From: Streptosporangiales bacterium
GTDB lineage: Bacteria > Actinomycetota > Actinomycetes > Streptosporangiales > WHSR01
Direction: 5' to 3'
Assembly (NCBI GenBank): GCA_009379995.1
Contig: WHSR01000013.1
Span: 1 to 64,000 of the forward strand
Length of the DNA: 64,000 nt
Shown: positions 14,784 to 26,266 of the stretch, piece after piece
Layout: every line of letters begins with the position of its first letter
Position numbering within the stretch: the stretch's first letter is position 1
Program-made: the position numbers and the translations under genes
Notes under the pieces: generated by a model
Database searches by the model: none
The model's input: only the letters and a program-made list of their open reading frames with translations
What the model was told of the DNA's origin: nothing

Positions 14784-16290
14784 ATCGGGGGGCGGCTCCC
14801 TCCCGGAGCAGGTAGCGGCGCAGCTTGCCGGTTGGTGTCCGCGGCAGGCCGGGTACGAACTCCACCGACCGCGGCACCTTGTACGGGGCGAGGTGGGCGC
14901 GGACCAGGCCCTGCAGCTCCCGCTCAACCGAGGCCGAACCCTGGTGGCCGGCCGAGGGCACCACGAACGCCCGCAGCACGCTGGCCCCGTTGGCCTCCCG
15001 TACCGCCGCGACAGCTACCTCCGACACCGCCTCGTGGGTGGCGAGGAGCTGCTCGACCTCGTACGGCGACATGGTGATGCCGCCCACCATCTCCAGGTCG
15101 TCCACCCGTCCCTCGTGGTGGACGAAGCCGTTCTCGTCGATCCGGACCAGGTCGCCGGTGCGCAGCCAGCCCTCCACGAACGCCGCGGCCGTGGCCTCCG
15201 GCTTGTTCAGGTACTCGCGCAGCACCGACGGGCCGCGCACATGCAGTACCCCGGAGCTCCCGTCCGCCAGCGGCTTGCCGTCCTCGTCGCGCACCTCGAT
15301 CTCGTACGGCGGCAGCACCATGCCGATCGTGCCCGCGAGCCGACGTTCCAGCGTGTTGGAGACGAACGTCTGGCCCACCTCGGTCGAGCCGAGGCCGTCC
15401 AGTACCGGGCAGCCCAGCCACGCCTCCGCACGCTCGGCCAGCGGCGCGAGCAGCGCCTCTCCGGCCGAGACCGCGGCACGCAGGCAACCGAACGGCTCCC
15501 GGTCGCCCTCGTCGAGCAGCTTGGCGTAGAAGGTTGGCACCGCGAACAGCACTGTCGGGCGGTGCCGGCGGACCAGCTCGGCGAGCCCGGCCGGTGCGGG
15601 CCGGTCCCGCCACAGCACCGCCGACGCGCCGGCGAACAGCGGGAAGATCACGCTGTTGCCGAGGCCGTAGGCGAAGAACGCCTTGGACACCGACACGAGG
15701 ACGTCGTCGGGCTCCAGCCGCAGCGCGTGTACGCCCATCGCCTGGTAGAAGGCGGCCGGGTCGGCGTGCCCGTGCAGCGCGGCCTTCGGCCGGCCGGTCG
15801 TGCCCGAGGTGTACTGCGCGTACAGCGGCGTGGCCGGGGTCACCGGATGGGCCGGGGCGGGCTCCGCATCCGGCAGCCACGCGGCGAGCTCGTCCGAGCG
15901 CAGCACCGGAGCCCCGGCGAAACGGGAGGCCAGCTCCCGCTCGCAGACCACGACGGCGGGCGCGGCGTCGGCGAGCACGTACGCGTGCTCGTCCTCGCTC
16001 AGCAGCGGGTTCACCAGGATCGCGACCGCGCCGAGCCGCGCCGAGCCGAGGAACGCCCAGACGAATTCGATGGTGTCCGGCAGCACGAGGAGCACGTGGT
16101 CGCCCGCCCGTACCCCCGCCGCCTGCAGCACCCCGGCCGCCCGCGCGACGCCGTCGTGCAGCTCGCCGTGGGTGTAGCTGGCCTCGCCCGCGTGGAACGC
16201 CGGCCGGCCGGTCCAGCCGCGCTCGGCGGCACGGTCGGCAAGCAGCTGCGCCAGGTTCGTCCCCGGCGACGGCTCGGTCATGGCGCTCAT
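14779..16290 (-). CDS. Benzoate/aryl-CoA-ligase-like AMP-dependent synthetase
   Basis: 503 residues from ATG 16290 (overlapping the upstream stop as ATGA). ANL-family motifs: YTSGTTGRPKAALHGH (A3), GDLVRIDENGFVHHEGRVDD (A7/A8 hinge) and PTGKLRR with the catalytic Lys (A10). The segment KAFFAYGLGNSVIFPLFAG is typical of the benzoate/4-hydroxybenzoate-CoA ligase subfamily. It would activate an aromatic acid to its CoA thioester in the cytosol. Coupled to a gentisate-dioxygenase-like gene, so both probably serve one aromatic-acid pathway. Confidence 0.8.
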   Translation of the reverse strand: MSAMTEPSPGTNLAQLLADRAAERGWTGRPAFHAGEASYTHGELHDGVARAAGVLQAAGVRAGDHVLLVLPDTIEFVWAFLGSARLGAVAILVNPLLSEDEHAYVLADAAPAVVVCERELASRFAGAPVLRSDELAAWLPDAEPAPAHPVTPATPLYAQYTSGTTGRPKAALHGHADPAAFYQAMGVHALRLEPDDVLVSVSKAFFAYGLGNSVIFPLFAGASAVLWRDRPAPAGLAELVRRHRPTVLFAVPTFYAKLLDEGDREPFGCLRAAVSAGEALLAPLAERAEAWLGCPVLDGLGSTEVGQTFVSNTLERRLAGTIGMVLPPYEIEVRDEDGKPLADGSSGVLHVRGPSVLREYLNKPEATAAAFVEGWLRTGDLVRIDENGFVHHEGRVDDLEMVGGITMSPYEVEQLLATHEAVSEVAVAAVREANGASVLRAFVVPSAGHQGSASVERELQGLVRAHLAPYKVPRSVEFVPGLPRTPTGKLRRYLLREGAAPRS

Positions 16291-17345
16291 CGGCGCACGG
16301 AGCTGCGGGCCAGGTTGAGAGCCTCGTAGATGGGGGTGTCGTTGAAGACGAACAGGTCCAGCTCGGTGGCGGCCTCGATCGTCACCGGGCACCAGGAAGG
16401 CACCGCCACCAGGTCACCGGTCGCCACCTCGAGCCGCTCGCCGTCGACGACGAAGGCACCCTCGCCGAGGAAGACCTGCCACACCGCGGAGCCGACGGTA
16501 CGGCGCTCGGCCGTACGGGAGCCCCGCCGCACCCGGTGCATCTCGGTGCGCATGGTCACCAGCGCGTCCCGGCCGTTCGTCGGATTGGTGAACCGTACCC
16601 CGGCGTGCCCGGCCTCGATCGTGGCCTCGTGGCCCTCGTCCTCCAGCTCGAGCTGCGCCGCCAGCGCCGCGTCGGTGTGCGCCCAGCGGTAGGCGGACAG
16701 TGGCGAGTTCGGCCGGTTGGCCGCCGCGATCGGGCGCAGACCGGGGTGGGCCCACAGCCGCTCGGCGCGGGACTGGTCGGGCGTGGCGTAGTCGGTGATG
16801 TCGTCGGGGCCGAACTCGAAGAACCCGGCGTCCAGCTGAGCGACGGTCGGGATGTCCAGGCCATCCAGCCAGGCCATCGGCCGGTCCGCGGTGTTGTGGT
16901 GCTCGTGCCATGCCCAGCTCGGGGTGAGCAGCAGGTCGCCGCGGCGCATCGCGACGGGGTCGCCGTCAACGACTGTCCACACACCCTCGCCCTCGACGAT
17001 GAACCGAAACGCACCCTGGGTGTGCCGGTGGGCGGGCGCCTCCTCCTTAGGGCCCAGGTACTGGATCGCCGCCCACAGGGTCGGGGTCGCGTACGGCCGG
17101 CCGCCCATGCCCGGGTTCGCCAGCGCGATCGCCCGCCGCTCGCCGCCGCGCCCGACCGGCACCAGCTCGCCGGCCCGCTCCGCCAGCGGGTAGAGCTCCT
17201 TCCACCGCCACACGTGCGATCGGGCCTTGGGCCGAGGCGACGTCGGCATCAGGTCGGCCGTCTGCGTCCACAGCGGAAGCAGCCCGGCCGCCTCGAAGTC
17301 CGCGTACAGCCGCGTGAGCGCGGGGTCGGTCTCGGTGACTGCCAT
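16287..17345 (-). CDS. Gentisate 1,2-dioxygenase-like bicupin
   Basis: ATG at 17345 with GGGAGG 9 nt upstream; 352 residues. The first cupin has the iron-ligand pattern (EEAPAHRHTQGAFRFIVEGE and later PSWAWHEHHN). The second cupin (SAVWQVFLGEGAFVVDGERL) lacks the paired histidines, as in known gentisate dioxygenases where iron sits mainly in the N-terminal domain. Family members open the ring of gentisate or salicylate-type substrates. Gene pair with the CoA ligase. Confidence 0.8.
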   Translation of the reverse strand: MAVTETDPALTRLYADFEAAGLLPLWTQTADLMPTSPRPKARSHVWRWKELYPLAERAGELVPVGRGGERRAIALANPGMGGRPYATPTLWAAIQYLGPKEEAPAHRHTQGAFRFIVEGEGVWTVVDGDPVAMRRGDLLLTPSWAWHEHHNTADRPMAWLDGLDIPTVAQLDAGFFEFGPDDITDYATPDQSRAERLWAHPGLRPIAAANRPNSPLSAYRWAHTDAALAAQLELEDEGHEATIEAGHAGVRFTNPTNGRDALVTMRTEMHRVRRGSRTAERRTVGSAVWQVFLGEGAFVVDGERLEVATGDLVAVPSWCPVTIEAATELDLFVFNDTPIYEALNLARSSVRR

Positions 17346-17375
17346 CGGGCACACCTCCCGGCTGAGCCAAGGCGT

Positions 17376-17392
17376 TAGTACGTTCGTACGTT
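17376..17392. promoter_or_regulatory. Inverted/direct repeat upstream of gentisate dioxygenase
   Basis: GTACGTTCGTAC at 17378-17389 holds GTACG arms around 2 nt, and TACGTTCG is repeated directly. It lies about 30 bp upstream of the dioxygenase start, a plausible repressor site. No regulator gene adjoins it. Confidence 0.4.
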
Positions 17393-17511
17393 CCCCTTCG
17401 ATTCTGCCCCGTCTTGCCCGGGGTTGCGTAGTCGGCCCGGCTCCCCGCGGTGACAGCCGCACTCGGCGGCGCGGCCGACAGGCTGTCGGAGGAGTGTGGT
17501 AGATCCGGTTC

Positions 17512-18099
17512 ATGAGGATCGCACTGGGATTCCGGCCGCACACCACGTGGACGGTGGCGGTCGCGGTCGGTGACCCCGGCACCTCCGTCGTGGAGAGGCG
17601 CCGGATCGAGCTCGGCGATCCGTCCCTGCCGGACCAGGTCTACCACGCGGCCCGGGAACTCGACATCGAGGCCGCCGCCGACTTGGTACGACGCGCCGAA
17701 GGCGCGGTCGCTGCCACGGCAGCGCACGGCCTGGGAGAGTTCGTCGCCGACCTGCGCGCCGGAGGACACGAGGTGACCGCCGCCGGGCTGCCCACGGCGG
17801 GCGCTCACCTTCCCGAGTCGCTGGGCAAGATCCTCGCCTCCCACGCGCTGCTGCACGCCGCCGAGGGCGACCTCGTCCGCGGGGCGTTGATCGAGGCGGC
17901 CAGCGGTCAGGGGCTGACCGTCTACCGGGCCGCGGCGCGCGACCTCGTCGCGCACGCGTGCGCCGCGCTCGGTTACGACGAGCGGACCCTCGGCCGGATG
18001 CTCGACGACCTGGGTCGGGCGATCGGCCCGCCGTGGCGGCGGGACGAGAAGGACGCCACCTTAGCCGCGTGGCTGGCGCTGAAATCAGCGGACCGCTAG
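17512..18099 (+). CDS. Conserved-looking hypothetical protein
   Basis: 195 residues from ATG 17512, divergent from the dioxygenase gene. It starts MRIALGFRPHTTWTVAVAVG and continues with Ala-rich helices (ASHALLHAAEGDLVRGALIE), ending in WLALKSADR. The middle (LPTAGAHLPESLGKILASHA) reads like a small alpha/beta protein with a possible nucleotide- or sugar-kinase-like first strand. I recognise no family. No signal peptide or membrane segment. Confidence 0.6.
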   Translation: MRIALGFRPHTTWTVAVAVGDPGTSVVERRRIELGDPSLPDQVYHAARELDIEAAADLVRRAEGAVAATAAHGLGEFVADLRAGGHEVTAAGLPTAGAHLPESLGKILASHALLHAAEGDLVRGALIEAASGQGLTVYRAAARDLVAHACAALGYDERTLGRMLDDLGRAIGPPWRRDEKDATLAAWLALKSADR

Positions 18100-18156
18100 G
18101 GAGGTGTCCCGAAGTTCCCGTGCCGAGGGGCACTCCGGCGCGCTTATGCTGACGAT

Positions 18157-18465
18157 GTGATATGCCCCAAGTGCCAGAGCCCCATGATGACCGTGAACCG
18201 TCAAGGCGTTCGCGTCGACGTGTGTGAGGGGTGCCGCGGCGTCTTCCTCGACCGCGGCGAACTCGAGCACATCGTGGACGCGGAGCAGCGACACTACGCC
18301 GCGCCGTCCTACTACGGCGGTCACGGTGGTCACGGTGGTCACTATGGCGACTCGCCCGGTCCGTATCGCGGACGCCCGGACTCGCCGCCGCCCTACGGGG
18401 GATACCCCCGACACGGCGGCGGTCACTACTCCGACTCGCCGCCGCCCTACTACGGCGGGCGCCGC
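18157..18465 (+). pseudogene. Zinc-ribbon (TFIIB-type) protein, 3' end lost
   Basis: GTG at 18157 starts MICPKCQSPMM with paired CxxC motifs (CPKC, CEGC) and GVFLDRGELEHIV, the zf-TFIIB family signature, then a Tyr/Gly/Pro/His-rich repeat tail (HGGHGGHYGDSPGPY, SPPPYGGY). Family members end shortly after a basic RRRKRR with a hydrophobic tail. Here the frame instead enters the middle of a substrate-binding protein gene in another frame near 18455-18480. The last few residues are missing. Confidence 0.65.
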
Positions 18466-19363
18466 CGCAAGCGGAGAAACCTCCGGGGAAGGCGAGCCGA
18501 CGACCGTCACCGTCGGCACGCTGCCGCTCGCCAGCGCGGCTCCCCTGTACCTGGCCCGCGAGAAGGGCTTCTTCCGCGAGCAGGGAATCGAGGTCAAGCC
18601 GCAGCTCACCCAGGGCGGGGCCGAGGTCGCGGCCGGCGTGCAGAGCGGTTCGTTCGACTTCGGCTACGCCGGCGTCATCCCCATCCTGATCGCCAAGGCC
18701 AAGGGCCTACCGGTCAAGATCGTCGGAACGACCGACGACCAGGGGAAGGATGCGCAGGAAGCCGACGTGATCACGGTTGCGCGGAAGGGCAGCGACATCC
18801 GGACCGCGAGGGACCTCGAGGGAGCGACCGTCGGGGTCAACTCGCTGAAGGGCGTCGCCGAGGTCGTCATCAAGACCTCGGTCGAGAAGGACGGCGGCGA
18901 CCCGTCCAAGGTCAAGCTCCTGGAGGTGCCCATCCCGGAGATGGTGACCTCGCTCGAGTCCGAGGGCATCGACGCCGCGTTCATCCCGGAGCCGTTCCAG
19001 CTCCAGGCGTTGCAGGACGGGGCCCGCATCATCGAGAACGCCTCGTACCAGGCGGTCGACCCCCGTGGGTTCGAGCTCGGCATCTACATCGCGTCCGACC
19101 AATACGTCGCGGAGAACCGCGACGTCGTCCAGCGATTCATGGCCGCGCTGGACCGAGCGACCGAGTACGCCGCGGCCCATCCCGAGGAGGTGCGTAACAC
19201 CATCTCCACCTACACCGAGATCCCGCCTGAGGTCATCGACAAGATCAAACTTCCCAGGTGGGACTCCGAGCTGCGCCGCGAGTCCGTGCAGCTGCAGGCC
19301 GAGCTGACGAAGAGGTACGGGATCGTCGAGGAGCTACCCAACCTCGACGAACTGATCCTCTGA
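18455..19363 (+). pseudogene. NMT1/SsuA-type substrate-binding protein, signal peptide lost
   Basis: From about 18455 a second frame reads AGAAASGETSGEGEPTTVTV, GTLPLASAAPLYLAREKGFF and on to EELPNLDELIL with no interruption to the stop at 19363. This is the mature part of an ABC-transporter periplasmic-type binding protein (NMT1/THI5/SsuA family, for sulfonates, nitrate or pyrimidine-like ligands). No start, signal peptide or lipobox exists upstream because the zinc-ribbon gene is joined there. No permease or ATPase genes are next to it. Confidence 0.7.
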
Positions 19364-19402
19364 CCGGCTCGGCGCCCCGCCCTTTGGACGTGGCGCCGAG
19401 GG

Positions 19403-21826
<2,424 letters not shown>

Positions 21827-21861
21827 GCACAACACGGCACGTACGGCAAGGAGTTGCAGAC

Positions 21862-22053
21862 ATGGAGGTCGTGGTCGATCGAGACCAGTGCGAGGCCAAC
21901 GGGGTCTGCGAGAGTCTCGTACCGGAGGTGTTCCAGCTCGACGACGAGGACGTGCTGCGCATTCGCCGGCCCGAGCCGCCGCCCGAGCTGGTGGACCGGG
22001 TACGGCACGCGGTGCGTTCCTGCCCCAAGGCCGCTCTCGAGCTCCGGGAGTGA
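21862..22053 (+). CDS. [3Fe-4S]-type ferredoxin
   Basis: 63 residues. DRDQCEANGVCESLVPEVFQ and VRSCPKAALEL give Cys10, Cys16 and a third Cys followed by Pro, the three-cysteine set of actinobacterial 3Fe-4S ferredoxins that feed cytochromes P450 and related oxygenases. RBS AAGGAG at 21849-21854. FdxD-like proteins are known members of the KstR regulon, consistent with the upstream box. No P450 gene is adjacent. Confidence 0.85.
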   Translation: MEVVVDRDQCEANGVCESLVPEVFQLDDEDVLRIRRPEPPPELVDRVRHAVRSCPKAALELRE

Positions 22054-22086
22054 TCGCCGGAGTAGCGGAGGGATCCCCGGCACCCG

Positions 22087-22699
22087 TCAGGGTCCGCGGA
22101 GCAGTTTGCCGATGATGGCCACGGCGAGCCCCACGTCCGGCTCGTTGTCGGCGATGACGTCGCCGTAGAGGAATCCCCTCGCCGATCCGCACGATCACGT
22201 ATGCCAGGGTCGCCGCGTCGAGGGGGAGATGCAGCCGACCACGCTCGTTCTCGTGGGCCAGCAGGCGCTCCAGGGCGTCGCGGATGCCCTGCTGGACGAA
22301 GCCGTGCCGGGAGGTGAGGATGCGCAGCGCGGCCTCGGGCTCGGCCTCGAGAAACCGGTGCAGAGACTCGTCGTTGCGGACGTAATACAGGAACCGCTCG
22401 ACGACGGTCATCACCCGCTGGTATCCGGTTTGGTCGTGCGCCTCGGCGAGCGCGCGTACCATGGCCCGGCGGGTGAGGTACCAGATGACCTCGCCCAGCA
22501 GCCGGTCGCGGCTGCCGCACTTGCGGTACAGGGTGGACCGGCCCATTCCGAGTTCCGCGGCGAGGGCGCGCATGTCGAGGCGGCGCTGGGACTGGTAGGT
22601 AGCCAGGGCAGCATCGAAGATGCCTGCGGGCACGGCCCGCGGGGGCCCAACGCCCTCCGGCAAGAACTCCGTTAGCGCTTCGCTAGCTGCGGTACCCAT
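22087..22699 (-). pseudogene. TetR-family regulator, frameshifted near the C-terminus
   Basis: ATG at 22699; helix-turn-helix RLDMRALAAELGMGRSTLYR and KCGSRDRLLGEVIWYL. The ligand domain runs to YVIVRIGEG and the frame then breaks in a run of G (22174-22178, CCCC on the plus strand). One frame over it continues FLYGDVIADNEPDVGLAVAI and IGKLLRGP to a stop at 22087, the expected TetR C-terminus. One base removed restores about 203 residues. The interval 22700-22940 holds nothing I can identify. Confidence 0.7.
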
Positions 22700-22940
22700 A
22701 TTCGAGAAGCCGCCACGCCCGATCCTCAAGAAAAGGGTACGCCTAGGCGTTGACCCTCCGTCGCCTTCGAGACACAATGCGATATGTCCCACCTCACGGG
22801 GTAACCGGGAGCAGGGGACGCGCTGGTCCTGGGCCGCGCGCGCTGGTCGCTGGGTCACACGCTGGGCTGCCACTCTCCCCCCCGAGTGACAGCCCGCAGA
22901 CCGTCCCTCGCCGCGCGGCCCAGGTACCTGTTTCAGGTGC

Positions 22941-24197
22941 CTACCCAGAGACCGCGCGTGCAAGCAGCGTCGCCACCTTCTCGATCGCCGCGGCGAGGTC
23001 GTCGATGTCCTCCTCGGCGAACGCCTCGTTCGGCCATACGGTGACCTGACGGCGTAGCACCCCCTCGGCGACCGGGCACAGGCCGGGCCCGTACGTCACC
23101 GCGGGACGCCCGTCGCCCCCGGAGAACGGGTAGCCCGAGGAGCCGAACGTCCGCCGCTCGGCAAGCGCGCTCATGCACTCGTAGATCGGTTTGCCGGTGT
23201 ACCCGGGCGCGGCGGGCACGCCCTCGGCGCGCAGGGCCGCCGCGAAACCCTCCGCGTCCCAGCCGTCGACCTCGAAGGCGAACAGCCAGTACGAGTGCTC
23301 ACAGCCCGGTATCGGCGTGTGCGGTCGCAGCCCGTCCACGGCCGCGAGGCGGCTGGCCAGCCGGGCGCCGAGACTTGCCCGGCGCTCGACGATCGCACGG
23401 ACCCCGGCGATCTGCGGTACCCCCACGGCCGCCTGCAGCTCCGTCATCCGGTAGTTGAGACCGAGCATCGGATAGGAGCGAGCGCCGTGCCGGCCCCGCT
23501 CCCACCCCTTGTCCCGAAACAGCCGCATCCGCTCGGCCGCGGCGTCGTCGTCGGTGATCACGACCCCGCCGTCCCCCGTCGTCATGTGCTTGGACTGCTG
23601 CAGGCTGAACGCACCGACGTGACCCCACCGTCCGAGGTAGCGTCCGTCCAGCCGGGTGACGTGGGCCTGGCTGCAGTCCTCCAGCACGGCGATCCCGTGG
23701 CGGTCGGCCACCTCGCAGATCTCTCGCATGTCCGAGCCGCTGCCGAACAGGTGCACGGCGAGGATGGCCGCGGTGCGGTCGGTGATCTTGCGTTCGATGT
23801 CGGCCGGATCCATCCCGTAGTGCTCGTCGACGTCGACGAAAACAGGTACGGCGTGCTGGTAGATGATCGGCACGATGGTGCCGGCGTCCGTGATGGGGGC
23901 GGTGATGATCTCCGAACCGGGCTCGAAGTCCAGCGCGGCCAGCGCCAGGTGGATCGCCGCCGTGCCGGAGGAGCAGGCCACCGCGTGGGCGGCGCCGTAG
24001 AGCTGTGCGAACCGCCGCTCCAGGCTCGCCATCATCGGCCCGCCGGGACCGTACAGCCACCCGCGGCGCAGCGTCTGCACAACCAGGCGCTCGGCCTCCT
24101 CGCCGAACAGCGCGCGGTCCGGAAACGGCCTGTCCCGCACCGGCCGGCCTCCGTGCAGCGCGAGCCGATCCATCGACGCGTCAGTGGTAGCGGACAT
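22941..24197 (-). CDS. DegT/DnrJ/EryC1/StrS-type PLP aminotransferase
   Basis: 418 residues from ATG 24197. Fold-type I pattern: HAVACSSGTAAIHLALAAL, AHVTRLDGRYLGRWGHVGAF and the PLP Lys in SLQQSKHMTTGDGG. The family aminates keto-sugars or makes aminohydroxybenzoate-type precursors for glycans and natural products. Last gene of the LacI-led operon, 5 bp after the sulfotransferase. No sugar-nucleotide or AHBA pathway genes adjoin, so its substrate is unclear. Confidence 0.8.
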   Translation of the reverse strand: MSATTDASMDRLALHGGRPVRDRPFPDRALFGEEAERLVVQTLRRGWLYGPGGPMMASLERRFAQLYGAAHAVACSSGTAAIHLALAALDFEPGSEIITAPITDAGTIVPIIYQHAVPVFVDVDEHYGMDPADIERKITDRTAAILAVHLFGSGSDMREICEVADRHGIAVLEDCSQAHVTRLDGRYLGRWGHVGAFSLQQSKHMTTGDGGVVITDDDAAAERMRLFRDKGWERGRHGARSYPMLGLNYRMTELQAAVGVPQIAGVRAIVERRASLGARLASRLAAVDGLRPHTPIPGCEHSYWLFAFEVDGWDAEGFAAALRAEGVPAAPGYTGKPIYECMSALAERRTFGSSGYPFSGGDGRPAVTYGPGLCPVAEGVLRRQVTVWPNEAFAEEDIDDLAAAIEKVATLLARAVSG

Positions 24198-24202
24198 CGG
24201 CC

Positions 24203-25153
24203 TCACCGTCTCCCCACCGGGCGCAGGTAGCCGTACCGGGCGATTCCCGGTGCGGTCAGCAGGGTCACCATCCTGCGGGTGCGCGGCGGCAGCGCGGTAC
24301 GCCATTCCTCGTCGAGCCGCAGATGCTCGATCCCAACCCGAAGGCGTACCGGATTGCCGGCGACGCTATGGTCCGATCCCAGTTCAACCGTTTCCTCGCC
24401 GATGAACGACAGCTCCTCGGCGCGACGCTCCCGCTCCAGGAACCTCAGCACCCGCTCGACCTCGGCACGCGGACGGGCGACGAAGTCCTCGTACCGCAGC
24501 AGCGTCGACGGTACGCCCAGGGCGCGGAGCGCATCGGTGGCGAAGTTGAAGCCGACCCACTCCAGCGCCGCCCTGGTCGGCGGGTGGCGCGCCATCGGCC
24601 GGCCGCCCCGGTCGGCCCGAGCGACCTTCTTCGACCAGGAGTAGCAGACGCCGTGGCTGGACCTGACGAGGTGCACGACGCGCAGGTCGACATCGGGCAC
24701 GTGCCGCAGGAAGTACGCCGACGAGGGAAACTTCGAGGAGTCGACGATGACCTCGCAGCCGCTGACCTGGCGGACTGCCTGGTAGACCCGGCCCATGAGC
24801 TCGGCGTAACGATCCAGGCGACGCCGGAACGGCGTGGAGGCCCGGGGCGCGACGAGCAGCGGGAGGTAGCGGTTGCGCTCGATGGTGCGGTGCAGCCGCA
24901 CCGCCTCTCCCACGTCGACCTGGTCCCAACCCCCGAACGCCTCCTTGCCGACGTCGGACCAGAACGGGCAGTCGTGAAACCTCAGTGAGCACCCGCACAT
25001 GCGGCCGCGGCGTACCCCCTGCTCCCACAGGTAGCGGAGCTCGCCGACCGCCCAGAACCCGGGTACGTGGCCCAGGACCCGCGAGAACAGCGTGCTTCCG
25101 CTCCGCCCGTGCCCGCCAAGAAAAACGACCGGCACGGCACCCGACTGGGTCAC
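24203..25153 (-). CDS. Sulfotransferase-domain protein
   Basis: GTG at 25153 with GGGAAGGGAG upstream; 316 residues. The 5'-phosphosulfate loop is GHGRSGSTLFSRVLG and the 3'-phosphate site VVHLVRSSHGVCYSW, both typical of PAPS-dependent sulfotransferases. It is cytosolic, with a short Cys cluster (GRMCGCSLRFHDCPFW) of unknown use. Lies between a tartrate-type dehydrogenase and an aminotransferase in one leftward operon. Confidence 0.8.
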   Translation of the reverse strand: MTQSGAVPVVFLGGHGRSGSTLFSRVLGHVPGFWAVGELRYLWEQGVRRGRMCGCSLRFHDCPFWSDVGKEAFGGWDQVDVGEAVRLHRTIERNRYLPLLVAPRASTPFRRRLDRYAELMGRVYQAVRQVSGCEVIVDSSKFPSSAYFLRHVPDVDLRVVHLVRSSHGVCYSWSKKVARADRGGRPMARHPPTRAALEWVGFNFATDALRALGVPSTLLRYEDFVARPRAEVERVLRFLERERRAEELSFIGEETVELGSDHSVAGNPVRLRVGIEHLRLDEEWRTALPPRTRRMVTLLTAPGIARYGYLRPVGRR

Positions 25154-25187
25154 AACCGCTCCCTTCCCGAGAAGATCCGGCCCTTGT

Positions 25188-26240
25188 TTATAGCGCGTCC
25201 AGCACGGCGTCGGTCACCTGGACGGTGGTGGCCGTCCCGCCCAGGTCCGGGGTACGCAGGTCGGTCTCGGCGAGCACCCGCCCGATCGCGGCGACCATCG
25301 CGCTGCCCGCCTCCGGCTGACCGAGGTGATCTAGCATCATCGCGCCCGACCAGATCTGCCCGATCGGGTTGGCGATGCCGCGCCCCGCGATGTCCGGGGC
25401 GGACCCGTGTACGGGCTCGAACATCGAGGGATACGTGCGGCTGGGGTCGAGGTTGGCCGAGGGCGCGATGCCGATGCTGCCCGCCACCGCCGCGCCCAGG
25501 TCGCTCAGGATGTCGCCGAACAGGTTAGACCCGACGACCACGTCGAGGTCGGCCGGGCGCAGCACGAACTTCGCGGACAAGGCATCGATGTGGTACTGCT
25601 CGGTCGCCACGTCCGGGTAGTCGGCGGCCAGCTCGTGGAAGATCTGGTCCCAGAACGGCATCGTGTGCACGATCCCGTTGGACTTCGTCGCCGACACCAG
25701 CCGACCCCGCCGGGCCCGGGCCAGCTCGTAGGCGTACCGCTGGACGCCCTCGACGCCGCGCCGGGTGAACACCGCCTCCTGTACCGCAGCCTCCTGGGGC
25801 GTGTCGCGGTAGACGCGTCCGCCGATCTCGGAGTACTCCCCCTCGTTGTTCTCCCGGACGACGACGAAGTCCAGGTCGTCCGGTACGGCGGCGCGCAGCG
25901 GACTCTCGATCCCCCGAAACAGCCGGATCGGCCGGAGGTTCACGTACTGCTGGAACGTCCGCCGGATGGGGATGAGCAGTCCCCAGAGGGAGACGTGGTC
26001 CGGCACGCCCGGATAGCCCACAGCGCCCAGGAAGATCGCGTCGTGCTCACGCAGCCGGTCAAGCCCGTCCTCGGGCATCATCCGGCCGGTCCGCGTGTAG
26101 TACTCGCACTCCCAGGCCACCTCCTTCCAGTCGAGGCCGAAGCCCCATCGCGCGCCGGCGCGCTCCAGCACCCGCTGGGCCTCGGGCACCACCTCCTTGC
26201 CGATACCGTCTCCCGGCACGACAGCGACGGTGTACTGCAC
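25188..26240 (-). CDS. Tartrate/D-malate dehydrogenase-type beta-decarboxylating dehydrogenase
   Basis: GTG at 26240 with GGGAGGAG upstream; 350 residues. Isocitrate/isopropylmalate dehydrogenase fold: VVPGDGIGKEVVPEAQRVLE, FVVVRENNEGEYSEIGGRV (the RENxEG motif), KSNGIVHTMPFW, NLFGDILSDL and EPVHGSAPDIAGRGIANP. The WECEYYTRTGRMMPEDGLDR start is characteristic of the tartrate dehydrogenase/decarboxylase and D-malate dehydrogenase branch (TtuC/DmlA). Oxidises a hydroxy-diacid with NAD and a divalent metal. Context (TarD-like enzyme, TctABC) supports tartrate. Confidence 0.85.
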   Translation of the reverse strand: MQYTVAVVPGDGIGKEVVPEAQRVLERAGARWGFGLDWKEVAWECEYYTRTGRMMPEDGLDRLREHDAIFLGAVGYPGVPDHVSLWGLLIPIRRTFQQYVNLRPIRLFRGIESPLRAAVPDDLDFVVVRENNEGEYSEIGGRVYRDTPQEAAVQEAVFTRRGVEGVQRYAYELARARRGRLVSATKSNGIVHTMPFWDQIFHELAADYPDVATEQYHIDALSAKFVLRPADLDVVVGSNLFGDILSDLGAAVAGSIGIAPSANLDPSRTYPSMFEPVHGSAPDIAGRGIANPIGQIWSGAMMLDHLGQPEAGSAMVAAIGRVLAETDLRTPDLGGTATTVQVTDAVLDAL

Positions 26241-26266
26241 CTGCTCCTCCCTTCTCGTGTCAGGGG

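Noticed and set aside
15534..17378. 614-codon open frame on the plus strand
   Set aside because: Antisense to the CoA ligase and gentisate dioxygenase genes; composition is Arg/Pro-rich with no domain, a product of GC bias.
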